Source of the DNA: Alisma plantago-aquatica
Lineage: Eukaryota > Streptophyta > Magnoliopsida > Alismatales > Alismataceae
Length of the DNA stretch: 64,000 bases
NCBI GenBank assembly: GCA_963693085.1
Contig: OY856410.1
Span: 564,051,906-564,115,905, forward strand
Direction of reading: 5' to 3'
A program made the position numbers and the translations under genes. Positions 1-12,140 of the stretch are shown piece by piece (positions within the stretch are counted from its first letter, which is position 1; every line of letters begins with the position of its first letter). The notes beneath the pieces were generated by a model, which saw only the letters and a list, made by a program, of their open reading frames with translations, did no database searches and was not told the DNA's origin.

Positions 1-887
1 ATATTTGTGAGAACTTCCATAAAATGTTAAAATTACAAGAGTTAAAAGAACTTATGTGGAAGTTGGTCTCCACAATTGATACACTTGAATTTGATCGTCT
101 AATGGCTGATATGCAAATCATAGAATCAACTACTAAGAATTATTCGATAGACCAAAATTCGTTACTTTGACATCTCACATACGACAGGCATCTCACATAT
201 GACAAAGGTTATAGTTATGGGTCATTGACTAGAAATCATGTTGAAGCAATGAATGGAGTCTTGAAAGCTTGTAGAGGTTTACCAATACATGCACTAATCA
301 TTGCCACACATTATTTCTATGTTACAATGTAGTTGGAAAGGTGTAATGAAGCATGTTATCATGCAAATGAGGGAAAGAAATGGCCCAAGAAACTTCATAC
401 TTAACTTTTTAGGGTCAAAAGGGATGCAACCAGACTAAGAATAACCCGCCGCATGAACAATGATGAATATGTTGTTGATGACATGGAAGGACATAAATTT
501 CAAGTCAAAGTGTGACCAAATGGTGGTAGTGAATGCAATTGTGGTTTTCGACAATAATGAATTTTCCATGTTGTCATGTTTGGATAGCTACAAAATCCGT
601 CAATTATGAAGTCGATGACCTTGTGAGCTCATATTTGGAAAAGCTGCTTATTTGAGCACATACAAAACTAAATTTCATGGTATTCCCGACAAGATGTATT
701 GGCCTCCATTTGATGAAAGTAGAGCAATATTACCCCAAGGAAATGAAGGCACGTTAGATGACCAAAGAAACAAAGAATTCCTTCCTCTATGGATGTTGAT
801 CCAAATCAATATACATATCATTGTCAAAAGTGTGGCAGAAGGGGTCATAACAGACACACTTGTCCGAATGTATTATGATGTCAAGTC
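1..887 (+). pseudogene. MULE (MuDR/MURA) transposase, decayed C-terminal part
   Basis: Reading through several frames gives the last third of a Mutator-like transposase. The segment GYSYGSLTRNHVEAMNGVLK (about 205-268) is typical of the end of the MULE transposase domain. ECNCGF (about 532-550), followed by a degraded C-x-H stretch, marks a SWIM zinc finger. A zinc knuckle, YHCQKCGRRGHNRHTC (about 819-868), closes the protein. Several in-frame stops and at least one frame change show that it is dead. The N-terminal part and catalytic core lie left of the window. It reads in the same direction as the plant-mobile-domain gene that follows, as in MULEs that carry both genes. Family assignment rests on motifs recognised by eye. 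Confidence 0.8.
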
Positions 888-889
888 AT

Positions 890-1145
890 GTATTGTTTCT
901 TATTTCAGTTGAATGGTCATGTAATGTTCTTATTTCAATTGAGAGAAGTCATGTAATGTTTCTTATTTTAGTTGACTGAAGAAATGTAATGTTTCTTATT
1001 TCAGTTGAGTGAAGTCATGTAATGCTTCTTATTTCAGTTGACTAAAGTCATGTAATGTTTCTTATTTTAGTTGAGTGAAGTCAATGTTTCTTATTTCAAT
1101 TTACTGAAATGATGTAATTTTTGAAGTTCTCCATTAATGTAATGT
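890..1145 (+). repeat. Minisatellite of about 35 bp units
   Basis: About seven imperfect copies of a unit built on ATGTAATGTTTCTTATTTCA plus GTTGACTGAAGTC occur in a row directly after the transposase stop. They probably lie in the transposase 3' UTR. No coding potential is seen. Confidence 0.8.
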
Positions 1146-1199
1146 TTTAGTTATTGTTCAACTTATAAGTTAATGTAATGTTTGCATTTTTCATAGATA

Positions 1200-1720
1200 T
1201 GGCTTCTAGAGAAGTATCATTATGACTCTCCTAGCACCGCTTCATGTAGTTAAGTTGGCTTGTTACTAACAAGGGTGTTTTGCGTAACATTACTTTAGCC
1301 GATTTCAGGCTTGTTCATAAGATACAATCTATCCACCTAGATCCCAATTTCATTAGTGCGCCAGTTAACCGTTGGGACAAATCTAGAAAGACTTTTATGT
1401 TTCCATGTTTTGAGATGACTGTCATGCTTCAGGATGCCATAGTTCTTCTACGTCTTAGGGTTGATGGACCACTGGTTATAGTTGAATATCCTTTGGGCAT
1501 AAATGAGAGGCAGTTTTCTTCATGGTCTCACCTTTGTGAGAATTACTTGGGAGATGCACCAGATGAGATGTCTAAGGGGCACATTTGTCTTACTTGGTTG
1601 TGTGACAACTTTAGTGGGTTGAATTTCATCTTAGGAGATGAATATCATCAAAGACAAATGAAGATAAGGTATACTAAAGCATATCTCCTATACTTCTTAG
1701 GTAGTTACCTTATCCCATAT
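1200..1720 (+). pseudogene. Plant mobile domain (PMD / MAIN-like) gene, piece 1 of 4
   Basis: An open stretch encodes a classic PMD opening: a DFRLV/HLDPNFIS-like start, FPCFEMTVMLQDAIVLLRL, a PLGINERQFSSW-like segment, then SGLNFI and AYLLYFLGSYLIP. In PMD proteins the last motif is followed by a NKVHLRYLPLL-like segment. Here the reading frame is broken exactly at 1720 by an LTR insertion and resumes at 5830 with GDKVHIQYLPLVADF. The start near 1200 (ATGGCTTC) is a guess; the part before 1280 is not in a single clean frame. PMD genes are carried by some MULEs and also exist as host genes (MAIN/MAIL). Its place just after a MURA relic favours the transposon-borne type. Confidence 0.8.
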
Positions 1721-3086
1721 TGTGACATCCTATGCCACGGAAAAATGAGACAACTCGAAGACAAACTACGAAAAAAGAGATTAACAACTTATTAGTATAA
1801 AACACTAAAAATTATAACCTTCTTGCATAAAAATGCCACATAGCATGAACCTTTACACATGAGTACTTTCATGCCTCAAAGCATCCACAAAACATGTTGT
1901 CAACCTATAACGAGGGCACTATTCCAGAACGTATATACATGATCTCATCATATCTGAAATACTACAAACACATAAAGAGAACACATTTGCAAAACATCTA
2001 GAAAATGCTCCCAAAGATCCAAGTGTACAGGGATGACTCTAGGACACTATCAACAAAGACAACCAGCAACACTTCCAACCTTATCAGCTACTGCTCAACC
2101 TCCTCTGCACGATCTCTACTTCATCAAGCTCATCCACCTAAAAAGTTTGTAAACCTACGCGGGTGAGACACACAATCCCAGCGAGAGATATAACTCTCTG
2201 CCAACTCTATTATTATTACAGACAAGACAAACTGAGCAGCAATATAAATAACAGGAAGAACAATTATGTTGAATTAGAAAACATCTTAATTATTAAAAAG
2301 TAATATGAAGAACATGTATACTCTCTATCAACAACCTTGTATAAAGATCAAGCAAGACCATAACCAATGCTTTCATATTTGATCATATATAATTATACTA
2401 CAATGTTGATTATGTTTCCATTATGCCATGATGATTTGAATCATACCATCAAAATCCAACCGATCACTATACAAATATATAGTCGAGGCAGTGCCATACA
2501 AGGTCTAATGGAAGAGTCATAATCCACGACCTCACCTTCCTTAGTCAACACGAGTAAACATGCAGTGGCATCATGAGACATCTACTTCCAGGGACATTTT
2601 AGTTCGACTGTGCATATTTAACCCACCTTGGTATACAGGCCACGACGCTAGAGAAATTGAGCTACAGCTTATAGCAATACTCTTCCAAGTATGACTTACC
2701 ATAAATCTTGTGATAAAATTCTAGGTATGACTTATAGACAATCGTGTGCTACAATTCTAGGTGTGACTTACAATCAATCATGTGATACATTTATTTTTTA
2801 GGATACAAGGTGGTATTCCAACTTGCACCCCGCATATTCAACAATATCCATTTTGAGTTAAACTCATTTCACCATTCAGCAATTGCTGACACTAATTGGA
2901 TCTATGGCACATGGAAACTACACTATTAGATTTCCCTTGATTAATTAGATCAACTTCAACATCCTTAAGCATCAATCAAGTTACAATACATAACCTCTAA
3001 ATAAGATCTATATAAGTAGGATATGACTCATCACAAGAACATATTCAATCACATCATCACTTTATGCATGTTACCACTTATATGTC

Positions 3087-3250
3087 CATGTCAAGGACAA
3101 TGTCCATCACAAGGACTACATGTCCATCACAAGGACCACCTTTCCATCACAAGGACCAATGTCTATCACAAGGACCATATCTCCATCACAAGGACCACGT
3201 ATCAATCACAAGGACCACATATCCATCACAAGGACCACATGTCCATCACA
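3087..3250 (+). repeat. 20-bp tandem repeat inside the solo LTR
   Basis: About eight copies of TCCATCACAAGGACCACATG with small changes. Two overlapping open frames across it are products of the repeat, not genes. Confidence 0.9.
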
Positions 3251-3619
3251 TCGTAACCACCATAGATCATACCTAGCTATGTTCATCAATCTGTAACACA
3301 TGCATGGTTAGAAATTGATAACAAGAAGGAAAAACATCATCATCTCATAGAACTCATGCCATACATTCACATCATAAAATTTACATTATAACAATTAGGA
3401 TTTCCCTTTAACCAATTAGGGTTTACAAGGCTAGGTCATCGACCACCCTTAGATTATCACTTTCCTCATCATAGAAGCATGTCTCTCATTATTATTATTA
3501 TAAATCACATTATGTAGTTTAGAAACATAACCTTCTCATCCTATGTACAACTACTCCATAGGATGTCAAGTCATCACCATGAAAATCTAGCATCAACAAA
3601 ATGCATCACTACACCATAT

Positions 3620-4210
3620 AGGGGTATCGGTTAGGGTTAGGGTATCGGCCACCACACTAAAGTAGTGTATCAGCCACCACAATGAGATGTGGTATTGGTC
3701 ACCACACTTAGGTAGGATATCGATCATCACATTAAGATAGTGTACCAGTTAACCTTGGATATCAGGCAACCACCCTAGGTAGGGTATCATCCTACCAACT
3801 CAAAGAAGAGTATCAGTTCATCACAAAAGATATCGGTTCATCATCACCTTGTATCGGGCACAACACCTCAATGAGAGTGTGTCGGCCAAGACACAACAAG
3901 GATATCGGCTAGGAGGTACATGAAGAAGGTGTATCTGTTATACTATCCCTAATAGGTGTTGTCCTCACCACTTCAACTAGGGTATCGTCCTACCCACTCA
4001 CAAGGGTATCAGACTAACCACTCACTAGGGTATCAGCCTACTCACTCACTAAGGTATCGACCTCACCATCCTTTAGGGTATCATCCTACCCACTCACTAG
4101 GGTATCGACCTACCCACTCACTGGGGTATCGACCTTCCCACTCACTAGGATATCATCCTCACTATCCTTTAGGGTATCAGACACATAGACCTCCATAGGA
4201 TATCGACCAT
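3620..4210 (+). repeat. GGTATCG-rich degenerate repeat inside the solo LTR
   Basis: The core GGGTATCG or GGTATCA recurs dozens of times, first irregularly (3620-3960), then as units of about 26 bp with CCTACCCACTCACTAG spacers (3960-4205). Single copies of the core continue to about 4520. The frame at 3956-4198 is repeat-derived. Confidence 0.85.
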
Positions 4211-5090
4211 AAGAGTTAGTGGTATCAGTTGAACCACAAGGTAGGTGCTTCTCACCTCTAAACAAGGTGTGACAGGCTAAGGTGTATCGGTTTGCAAGAT
4301 GTGTCAGTTTGCACATGCACATTGAATTAGGGTTACACATGTCAGCTTCCACACTCAACTAGAAGCATCAAGGTTCCACAAACTCCTATAGTATCCATCA
4401 CACGATCAATACAAGCCACATCATAAGAAGCATATCGGTCTAGACAAAGCATGTCGGGTTTCAAGCATATCGATTAGCATACCATATCAGTTTGCAAAGA
4501 GGAAGTCATATCGGTTTAGTCATCTTCTACCTCAAGATGGCGAGACTACCAAGGAAAAGAAAAAAGGGTAACTTATGGAATCAACTTAACATGGTTCTAA
4601 TCTCAAAATCAAACACAAGACTACCAAGAAAAGATACTAGCATGCAAGAAAAGGCAAGCTAAGAACAACCAGAAAAATAACAAGTAGAAAGCTGATAATA
4701 ATAAAGTAGTGTTAGAGCTATATAACCCGCCTCAAGAACAACCACCAAGCTTTAAGCTCCAAGGTCAAGCTCCAAGCTTCACAAGCTCAAGGTAGAAGAA
4801 GATCATCATAGCTCGATCTCAACTACACCTCCAAGAAGGAAGATAGGACCATGGCCAAGAAATCGAAAGAGAGAAAAGAAGGTGCCAAGGTCCATGGCCA
4901 AGAAGAAGAAAGAAGAAGAGAAGGAAAGCTAGAAAACCATGGCTTACCAAGGAAGAAGATGAAAGAGAGCACCACAAGATTCTAGCTCGCTTGCCAAGCT
5001 CCAAGGGAGAGGGTTATTCAAGCTCAAGATCAGCCACCAAGGAAAGAAAGAAAGGATTGCTAAAAGGATTCACTTGCATGAGAAGGAAGA

Positions 5091-5101
5091 TGTATATATA
5101 C
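5091..5101 (+). promoter_or_regulatory. Possible LTR TATA box
   Basis: TGTATATATAC followed by a purine-rich GAGAGAGAG tract lies about 740 bp before the LTR end, a plausible U3/R boundary. Inference from position only. Confidence 0.35.
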
Positions 5102-5829
5102 ATGGCCAGAGAGAGAGAGAGCAAGGGAAAGGCGTCACCACCTTAGACCCTTGAAGACACTTTTCCAAGAAGAAGGGACACATGCCACACCATGCAACAT
5201 GGTGAGAGGACCTAAGTCTCACCAACTTGGTCACTAAGGAAGGTCAAGGTTGACACACCCTTCCATCTCCTCCACAAACTGATAGGGATGAAACCCTAGG
5301 TCACAACCTGATATGACACTCCTCCTAGAGTCACTACAACCCGACATGGTGATCCTCAAGGTGCCACAAACCAATAGGACTCCCCTCAAGCCATCCTAAA
5401 TCGATACCAAGCCTCTTAAAGGCAACCACAGACCAATACAAGGCCTCACCAAGGCTCTCAAGCCCGAGACAACACTCCAAACAACAAAACATACATCAAA
5501 CATGTGCCCAAAATACCACCATGGGTTTTTCCATTCAATCAAGGCCAAAACAAGGTGCCCACCACTTTCTCTCTCCTATAGATGATGTCAAGAGAGAGAA
5601 GAAACATTGTAGAGGTGACAAACTTGCATATCAACCCCTACTCTGGGTAAATTGCAAGTTGCACCAAAACCTCACCACAAAGCACAAACATCAAGAAATA
5701 AGCTCAAACAAGGAACACCAACCTCCAACATGCCCTAATTACATCTTTGATGAATAGAGAAAGGAGCTAAGAAACTCACTTAATCATAACAAACATGGTT
5801 AGCCCAAAATATGGGTCAGGGTCCTTACA

Positions 5830-6731
5830 CATATAATATTGGGGACAAGGTTCATATACAATACCTCCCCCTTGTGGCTGACTTTGCAGGTTGTAACACT
5901 CTATCTTGGGGTGATGCAACTCTAGCATACTTGTATAGGGAGTTGTACAAGGCTACTAGCCTTCCAAGAAAACTGCCCACTTGTCTGGTTGTGCGTGTCT
6001 ACTACAGATGTGGTGTTGGGAGAAGTTAGGAATTGGACGCCCAATATCACTGGCTATGAACTGGGGGGGAGTGTCCAACATATGTTCTATTGGACTACTG
6101 GTAAAGATCTACACAACTTCTTTATAAATAATTTTGCAATCATTTTCTAAGTTTGAAATAACTTCAATTTGTCAATTTACTAGGTGGCCTAATTTTGTTT
6201 AAAGGGGTGATATTATGAGAGGATCGGTCCAGTTTTATGATTCCACCTTTGACCAAATTTTGTCCTTTCAGGTATAATTTACTTCTAATAATTAACTTTG
6301 TACTAATTTTTTGAAAAATATTCATCCTTTATATATGATATATGTTATATTTCTAAATAACAGATATAGTTAACTCCTTACACAAAGTATATTCTACATA
6401 GACTTCCAATATTGTGTCGAGAGGGTCATGATATTTGGTTAGCATGAGTGCCTCTAGTGTGCTACACAATAGTAGAGTGGAACCTCCTAAACATAGTGCT
6501 TGGACAATTCAGATTTGTTCAAGTACAACCTACTCTTGACTTGCCACACCTTAATAGGATAGATTGGAGGGGTCATGTTGTTGAGGATTGGTTTCATCAC
6601 TATAGAGCGGAGGTACAACTATGGCACAATAGACATGAGAGCCTATGCAAAGAGTTGGAATGATTCATCACCATAGGGTGGAGGTACAACTGTGGCACAA
6701 CAGACATGAGAGCCTAAGTAAGGAGTTGGAA
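5830..6731 (+). pseudogene. Plant mobile domain gene, piece 2 of 4
   Basis: The frame broken at 1720 resumes here with GDKVHIQYLPLVADF and SWGDATLAYLYRELYKAT, the next conserved block of the PMD family. Later pieces include VCYTIVEWNLLNIVLGQFRF (about 6456-6515) and DWRGHVVEDWFHHYRAEVQL (about 6562-6621), which match the PMD C-terminal region. Intervening AT-rich stretches (about 6110-6180 and 6270-6365) look like introns; TTCTAAATAACAG before 6364 is a good acceptor. In-frame TAG and TGA codons near 6026 and 6056 sit where tryptophans are expected, consistent with G-to-A decay. The piece ends at another probable LTR insertion at 6732. Confidence 0.7.
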
Positions 6732-6734
6732 TGA
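6593..6734 (+). repeat. 71-bp tandem duplication within the PMD coding region
   Basis: The unit starting TTCATCACTATAGAG at 6593 repeats at 6664 with about ten changes, and ends just where the next LTR begins. It duplicates the exon end of the PMD domain. Confidence 0.8.
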
Positions 6735-9700
6735 TAACCCAACTCTCTACTAAAAATATGGTAAACAAAAACACCAATGAGAAGCAGTGGAATTTTAAAC
6801 TTTGACTATATTCAATTGTATAAAGAGTACATTACAAATATCCCAATAAGGGTGTACAACTTTATACAAACAACCGGATCTAGGTAGAGGAAGACTAAAA
6901 CCAAATCAACTTGTCGCCACATATAAACAACTTAATATACATGCAGCTATGTCCAAGATAGTAAGTTGAACTCATTTCTCTTAGCCTTAGGCAGGGTCAC
7001 CAAGCTTCAACTGCGCACTCTGATCCTATACCTAGGTGGTTGGGATCACCCAACAAGAGAGAAATAAAAGTATGTGTTAATCAAAAGGAATAAGGACAAA
7101 TGATCAAGCACAACATTGCATAATAAAATGATTCACTATTCCAAGAGATTTCAAGAGTATGAGCAAAATAAACAATTTAGTTTTCTGCCAAGCAAAATAA
7201 TAAATAAAGAGCAAGCATGATTCATTTTGACTAAATTAAACCAATATAGGGTGAGGCACCAACCGGACCTGCACCAAGAGGAGAGGGGAAATTCACATCC
7301 CTCAAAATATGTAAAACGGGAAGAAAATCACATTCCCCTGGGCTCATGCCCACTATGGGTGGCCTGTACTCATGTACACTACATTGTCATTTGGCTAAAA
7401 AAAATCTTGCTAAATAGTTCACTTGGCAGTAGTGAAAATAACATTGCATCATAGCAAATGGGGAATAAAACCCATGAAGTAAATCAAATAAAGAGCCAGT
7501 ATTGGCAATAGCAAGATTCAAATAAATAAAGAGACAAATAAAGGTAATACAGAGAGATTCTAAGGCTAGTATTTGCCTCATCAGTAAATGGGGTTGGATA
7601 AAATCCCAACTAAAGAATAGGTGTATTTGCACATATACATTTCACATCCATCATACCTAGGAATCACCTACATAAATAGGGTCCACATAAATAAATAGGG
7701 GTTACATACCTTTTTGAAGATTCATAGCATCACTTTCACCAATTAAGTTGTATCCATATTCACCTTTTCCCTAGTTACATCATTTCACATGTATTAGCAT
7801 GTATTAAGGCATAATGTATAAAGAAAATACCCATTTTAGACCTTGTTTACATACCACTAATTTTAGACTCAAAACTAGGACCAAAATCTCACTTAGGTTT
7901 CACTTATTAAGAAAACATACTTCATTTCTCAATTTGAAGTTAAAATGAATTAATTACCAATTTTAGAACATTATATATCATCAAAAAGGAATCCAAGGTA
8001 AAATTCGAAAAGGAAATCCGAATTAGTACTCAAAAACCACAAATTCATATTCTACATGAAAAATCCTTTCCAACGAGTATTTATTTGTATTTTTCTAAGC
8101 AAGGACGGATTTATTATGAATTAAACAAAATCAACCAATCAGGAGGCGAGAAAATGCCACGTGGGCTGAGTGGCTTGCACGAATGAGTGGGCCACGTGAC
8201 TAGGTCTGTGTCGGCATGGACCAATGGTGCAAGGCCCAGTCATGGTCTGCGTCTGCATGGCCTTGGTCAAAGGCAAGCAAGCAAAAATCACGAAAGATAG
8301 AAATACCCTTGGCGATAAAACATAAGAGAGGGTGCGCGTGAGGGAAAAACCATAAAATACCCATTGGTCATCTTCCTCCTTGCGAGCCAGCCATGGCCTC
8401 AATGGAGGTGTTTTCCTAGTTGGGAATTTCCGCATTTCTTGACCAAAACAGGAGTCCAGATACTCGAAACGAAGAGGAAGAGAATTCACACTCACCAGTG
8501 GCATTAATTGGTTTGATGGTGCTTCCTAGATCCTTCGAGGTGCACTGCAAGGTCTGGGGAGAGGTAGAGGTAACAACGACTAAGAGAGAGAGAAATGGAC
8601 AAATTGGCACTAGAGGAAGTTCGCACGGAGGCTGAGGGTACTCGACCAAGCCTTATATAGGCACGAGAAGAGCCGAAGCTCCCTCTACAAATTCGGGTGG
8701 AGATGAGAAGCAAGCCCCAATTGGGTTTTTTGTGTACCATGGGAGAGAGAAGTCGAGCCAAGGCTCGTTAGATCCTTCGCGTAGAGACGAAGCTGATGGG
8801 ACAAAGATCTCATGAAATGGTGGAGAGGCGAGAGAGAACAGATCGAAGGACCGAGGGGGCGTGGCTGTTTGGGCAGCCAGAGGAAGAAGATGAGGTCACG
8901 ACTGTTTGATTAGATCCAGAACAAAATCTGACCGTCGGATTGCGACCCATTGTGGTCCATGTGTGTGACACATTAAACGAACAGCCATTGGTGCTACTCG
9001 TCATTTAAATTATATCCATTTAATGCAATGGTCACACTTTATATGAAATTTAACAAATGCATTTGGAGGGTCAAACGAAGTCCAAAAGACCTCAAACTTT
9101 TTTTTAAAATTGGCCATTCATTCATCCCGTGGCCGGGGGGTTTCGAACTTGAGACCTCTCGGTCTTACATCAGTACTTTTACCATCTGGGTGCCATCTCT
9201 TTGGCCAAAAGACCTCAAACTTTAACCATATGTTAATTACAACTCCTAGATCAATGTTATACATTTAGTTTCTCATTTTACACACACTTTGTCCCTTAAT
9301 TGCTATTTTGACTATTAATGCATATATTAGTATATAAAAAGAGAGAGTTAATATGGAGGGACTCTTTTAATGAAACTTTTGAGTGAATTTCAATATAAGC
9401 ATCCCATATTAATATCAAGGGTCATTGCTCACCATAATTTATTCTATTATCCTGTATTTTGCCATTTTGGAGGAGAGAGAAAGAAAAGAGTTAATTATTC
9501 TCATAATTTAATTCAAATACACATTATTACTCATATCTTTATTCAAAAAGATATAAAAGCTCCAAATTAACATTATCGACTAATTATTCATCATTAATGG
9601 CCATATTACATGATTAGTTCTCAATTATCACATTAGTTGGATTATTTGTGCAAAAACTCATTCATTGACATGAACGTGGGTAAATATATATTTCATCCTC

Positions 9701-9844
9701 AATAAATATTCAAATTCAACATTGAGGCCAAAAAGGATACCAAAGAGAGGGAAACTTATGAAAAAGGACAAAAGGACACGAAAGCAAATAAAAGCTTAAA
9801 AGTGCGTAAATTGCAAGAAAGACCCTAGGATTCAGTCTATTACA
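6732..9844 (+). mobile_element. Probable solo LTR, about 3.1 kb
   Basis: The segment starts TGATAACCC and ends TCTATTACA, with TG...CA ends, and separates PMD coding pieces: the frame before it ends in CKELEW-like sequence and the frame after it resumes with a segment leading to VQYEWYHP. Its early part (GCAGTGGAATTTTAAAC) is reminiscent of Tekay/Del-like LTRs. A TATA-like CCTTATATAG at 8651-8660 precedes a GC-richer stretch. I found no matching target duplication (TGGAA on the left, GCCTG on the right), so the ends or a later rearrangement are uncertain. No gag or pol is seen inside. The GC-richer block 8139-9020 has overlapping open frames on both strands that I do not believe are genes. 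Confidence 0.5.
9082..9223 (-). mobile_element. tRNA-derived SINE with 19-bp target duplication
   Basis: A 104-bp insert (9101-9204) is flanked by the perfect 19-bp repeat CCAAAAGACCTCAAACTTT at 9082-9100 and 9205-9223. Read on the minus strand it has an A-box-like TGGCACCCAGATGG, a B-box-like AGTTCGAAACC, and ends in an A-run (the T-run at 9101-9106 on plus). This is the layout of a tRNA-derived SINE inserted by target-primed reverse transcription. It is nested in the probable LTR around it. Confidence 0.85.
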
Positions 9845-10194
9845 GCCTGGATCCCCCTCCACTAGTAGGGACAATCTTCTGTTACAGGTGCAGTATGAAT
9901 GGTATCATCCATAGTATGTAGTGGGTCCTCCAGCTTAGCCTCCGACCATATACTACCCGAGCAGTCACCGAAAACAACAAATTTTTAGTATAATTATTAT
10001 TTTTAGCAACCCGTTATCATTTGTACTATATGTAATTGGTCTTTATTATTTTTATATTATTTGTTTGAACAGGTAGAATCACATGTGCAGATCCGATCGG
10101 CTTTACACCATGCCCCAACACATATCAAAGATGATATCTACAACATCTAGGGGAGCTGCTTTGAGAGTCTTCCTACTATGCGCGCCCATATGAT
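9845..10194 (+). pseudogene. Plant mobile domain gene, piece 3 of 4
   Basis: The frame resumes with coding that passes through NLLLQVQYEWYHP, then a stop where glutamine is likely, YVVGPPA, another such stop, and PPTIYYPSSH. An AT-rich stretch ending TTGTTTGAACAG (about 9960-10070) looks like an intron. The next exon starts with VESHVQIRSALHHAPTHI. The piece is cut at 10194 by the CACTA element; its last 3 bp, GAT, are the target duplication. Confidence 0.6.
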
Positions 10195-10199
10195 CACTA

Positions 10200-10560
10200 C
10201 AGGAAAACTTAGCAATATCGGCGGAAAAAGTTGGTCGTAAATGTGAATAAGTTTGTCGTTAAAACTATTAGCGATGAGAAAAAAAAGTCGTCATGTCTTG
10301 TCGTTATTGGTCTTGCCGTTAATAAAAATAACGGTGAAAAATTTCAGTTCGTCGCTAATACAAATCATGATGACTTATATAGTTTGTCGTTAATAATTTT
10401 AACGACGAAATTAAATGTCTGACGTTGATACTATTTGTGACCATACAAACTTGTCATTGATACTAGTAACGACGACTAACAGGCTTGCTCACAAAGGTCA
10501 ACAACGACGTCTTTTTTCCGTCGTAAATAGTTATAATGACAAAGAAAATTACTAAATTCC
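10200..10560. repeat. Left subterminal repeats of the CACTA element
   Basis: About ten copies of GTCGTTA / GTCGCTAA / TAACGACGA in both orientations, spaced 30-50 bp. In En/Spm such arrays bind the TNPA-type protein; function here is by analogy. Confidence 0.8.
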
Positions 10561-11499
10561 AAAATTTGTCCATCATGTTTGCAACACACTTGGATGCTCA
10601 CCTAAGAAACATGAACACTTACACATGCATGGATTTCTCCATAGACAAGAGGGAACACAATTTCCAACAATGCAGGATGTGAAACTAGGAACGACTAAAT
10701 TATAAGTATACAAATATGTCGATTTATATATAAATATTTCGAAATATATTAAACTTTATGTATAAACACACAAACTGATATAAATAAAGCATCCATGAAG
10801 GGAATCTCCATGGAATCCAACCAACAATCAAAAAATACAATATATCCACAAGTCAGAGTACAAATTAACTCAACAAATATATTAAGATCCTTAATTATAA
10901 AATTGTTGCAGTAATAATATATGGAATGGTAAAATCAAGGGAAGCAAAATTTTGGATGCAATAGTTTTCTTTCTTTATGTAAGTAATGGTGAACATTTAC
11001 TATTTGGAGGAAGAATGGGAGGGGGTAAAGAAATATGTTGGCAATGATGGTGAAGATGAAGAATAAGGTGTCTTGGAGGTTGAGATGGAAGAAAGAGAAG
11101 AGGAATGCATTCAAGTGTTACTTAAGATGCACGGACAAGAGAAGAGTAGGGGAGATGGAGATGTAGAGAAGCAAGGAAAGAGGAGGCATAAAGATGAAAT
11201 TTTTACTACTTTTTTTAGATAAGCAAATAAGGATGACAACACTTTTCTATTAAGTTGACATGTCAGAGGCATGTTCTTCATGTGTCCAAGCATATCCATG
11301 TCAGAAACGTGTCAGACACAGACACAACAACCTCTAGGTTGATAATACAACTTTAAAATTCTACTGTGTGATCGCTTAGCATAAGACTTAATCTATGAAT
11401 GTATATTACATGTATGATTGATAAAGACCGAAATAAATTTATGTTTCAAAATCTAGTTCAATGCACATATTTATAAAATGATAAGGTCGAACATTTTCT

Positions 11500-12140
11500 A
11501 ATTTAATGAGCTTTGTTCAGAAGTGAAGAACGTATAGAAGTAAGAGTACTTACTTTTTCAATGCCCATGTTTGATTTTTCTTGCACCAAGGAAATGAGGG
11601 TCTCATAGAAGTGAAGAACATATAGAAGAAGAAAACCATATATAGTCCAGTCCCACAACTACGTGCAACATATCAGGTGAATATCAATTGTCATCAATTA
11701 ATGATAAATGAGAACCTACAAAAGAAATTTCAATGTATTAGAAACATAATGCATGAAATGCACATATCTCCGGATGTGCGTCGGACACATAAAGTTGAAT
11801 GTGCAATAGACACATATTTTCACATGTGCAACGGACACATTTTCCGCATGTGCTATGGGGCATATTTTCCATATGCTCACTCGAAAACCAAAACAGCATA
11901 TACATTGTGCGTTGAAAAACAAAATGACATCCATTTAGAAGTTTAGGGGATAGGGAGGGGTTTCCAAGAAGTGTTTCAGTACAAGACTCCACTTGGACTT
12001 TTTTCATGTAAAATCATCAAAAAAACCTGAAAATGCAAAGAAGCATATGAACATATAGTGAAAGTAACTATGAATCAAAATATACTAAAGAAAAAAAATT
12101 AGTTAGTTCATGATTGAAAACTTACTTATTTGAAATAGAA
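11500..12140 (+). repeat. Internal CACTA module, copy 1 (core)
   Basis: Shares most of its length with 14,760-15,370 and 16,080-16,710. It contains a smaller internal repeat around GGATGTGCGTCGGACACAT. A related tail (ACAAGCATGTGGAAAATATG) lies at about 12,805. Overlapping frames on both strands are translations of the repeat and are conserved only because the copies are recent. Confidence 0.8.

Larger units (their letters stand above)
1721..5829 (+). mobile_element. Solo LTR of a long-LTR Ty3/Gypsy-type element, 4109 bp
   Basis: The segment begins TGTGACATCC and ends GGGTCCTTACA, with TG...CA ends. It is flanked by a 5-bp direct repeat, CATAT, at 1716-1720 and 5830-5834. Removing it restores the split PMD gene. 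I find no second copy of its ends inside, no primer-binding site and no gag or pol, so it is best read as a solo LTR left by LTR-LTR recombination. The length is large but known for some chromovirus and Ogre/Tat LTRs; the ends suggest a Tekay/Del-like chromovirus, which is inference. It contains two tandem-repeat blocks. A TATA-like TGTATATATA at 5091-5100 could be its promoter. Confidence 0.85.

Noticed and set aside
3023..4358. Repeat-encoded peptides (Ser-Gln-Gly-Pro-His and Leu-Gly-Tyr-type)
   Set aside because: They follow 20-bp and 26-bp tandem repeats inside a solo LTR; no start context or family likeness.
8139..8761. Minus-strand genes in the GC-rich block
   Set aside because: Overlapping frames in several phases, no recognised domain, and the location in a probable LTR argue against a gene.
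9110..9204. tRNA gene on the minus strand
   Set aside because: A and B boxes are degenerate, no cloverleaf can be drawn, and 19-bp target duplications plus an A-tail mark it as a SINE.
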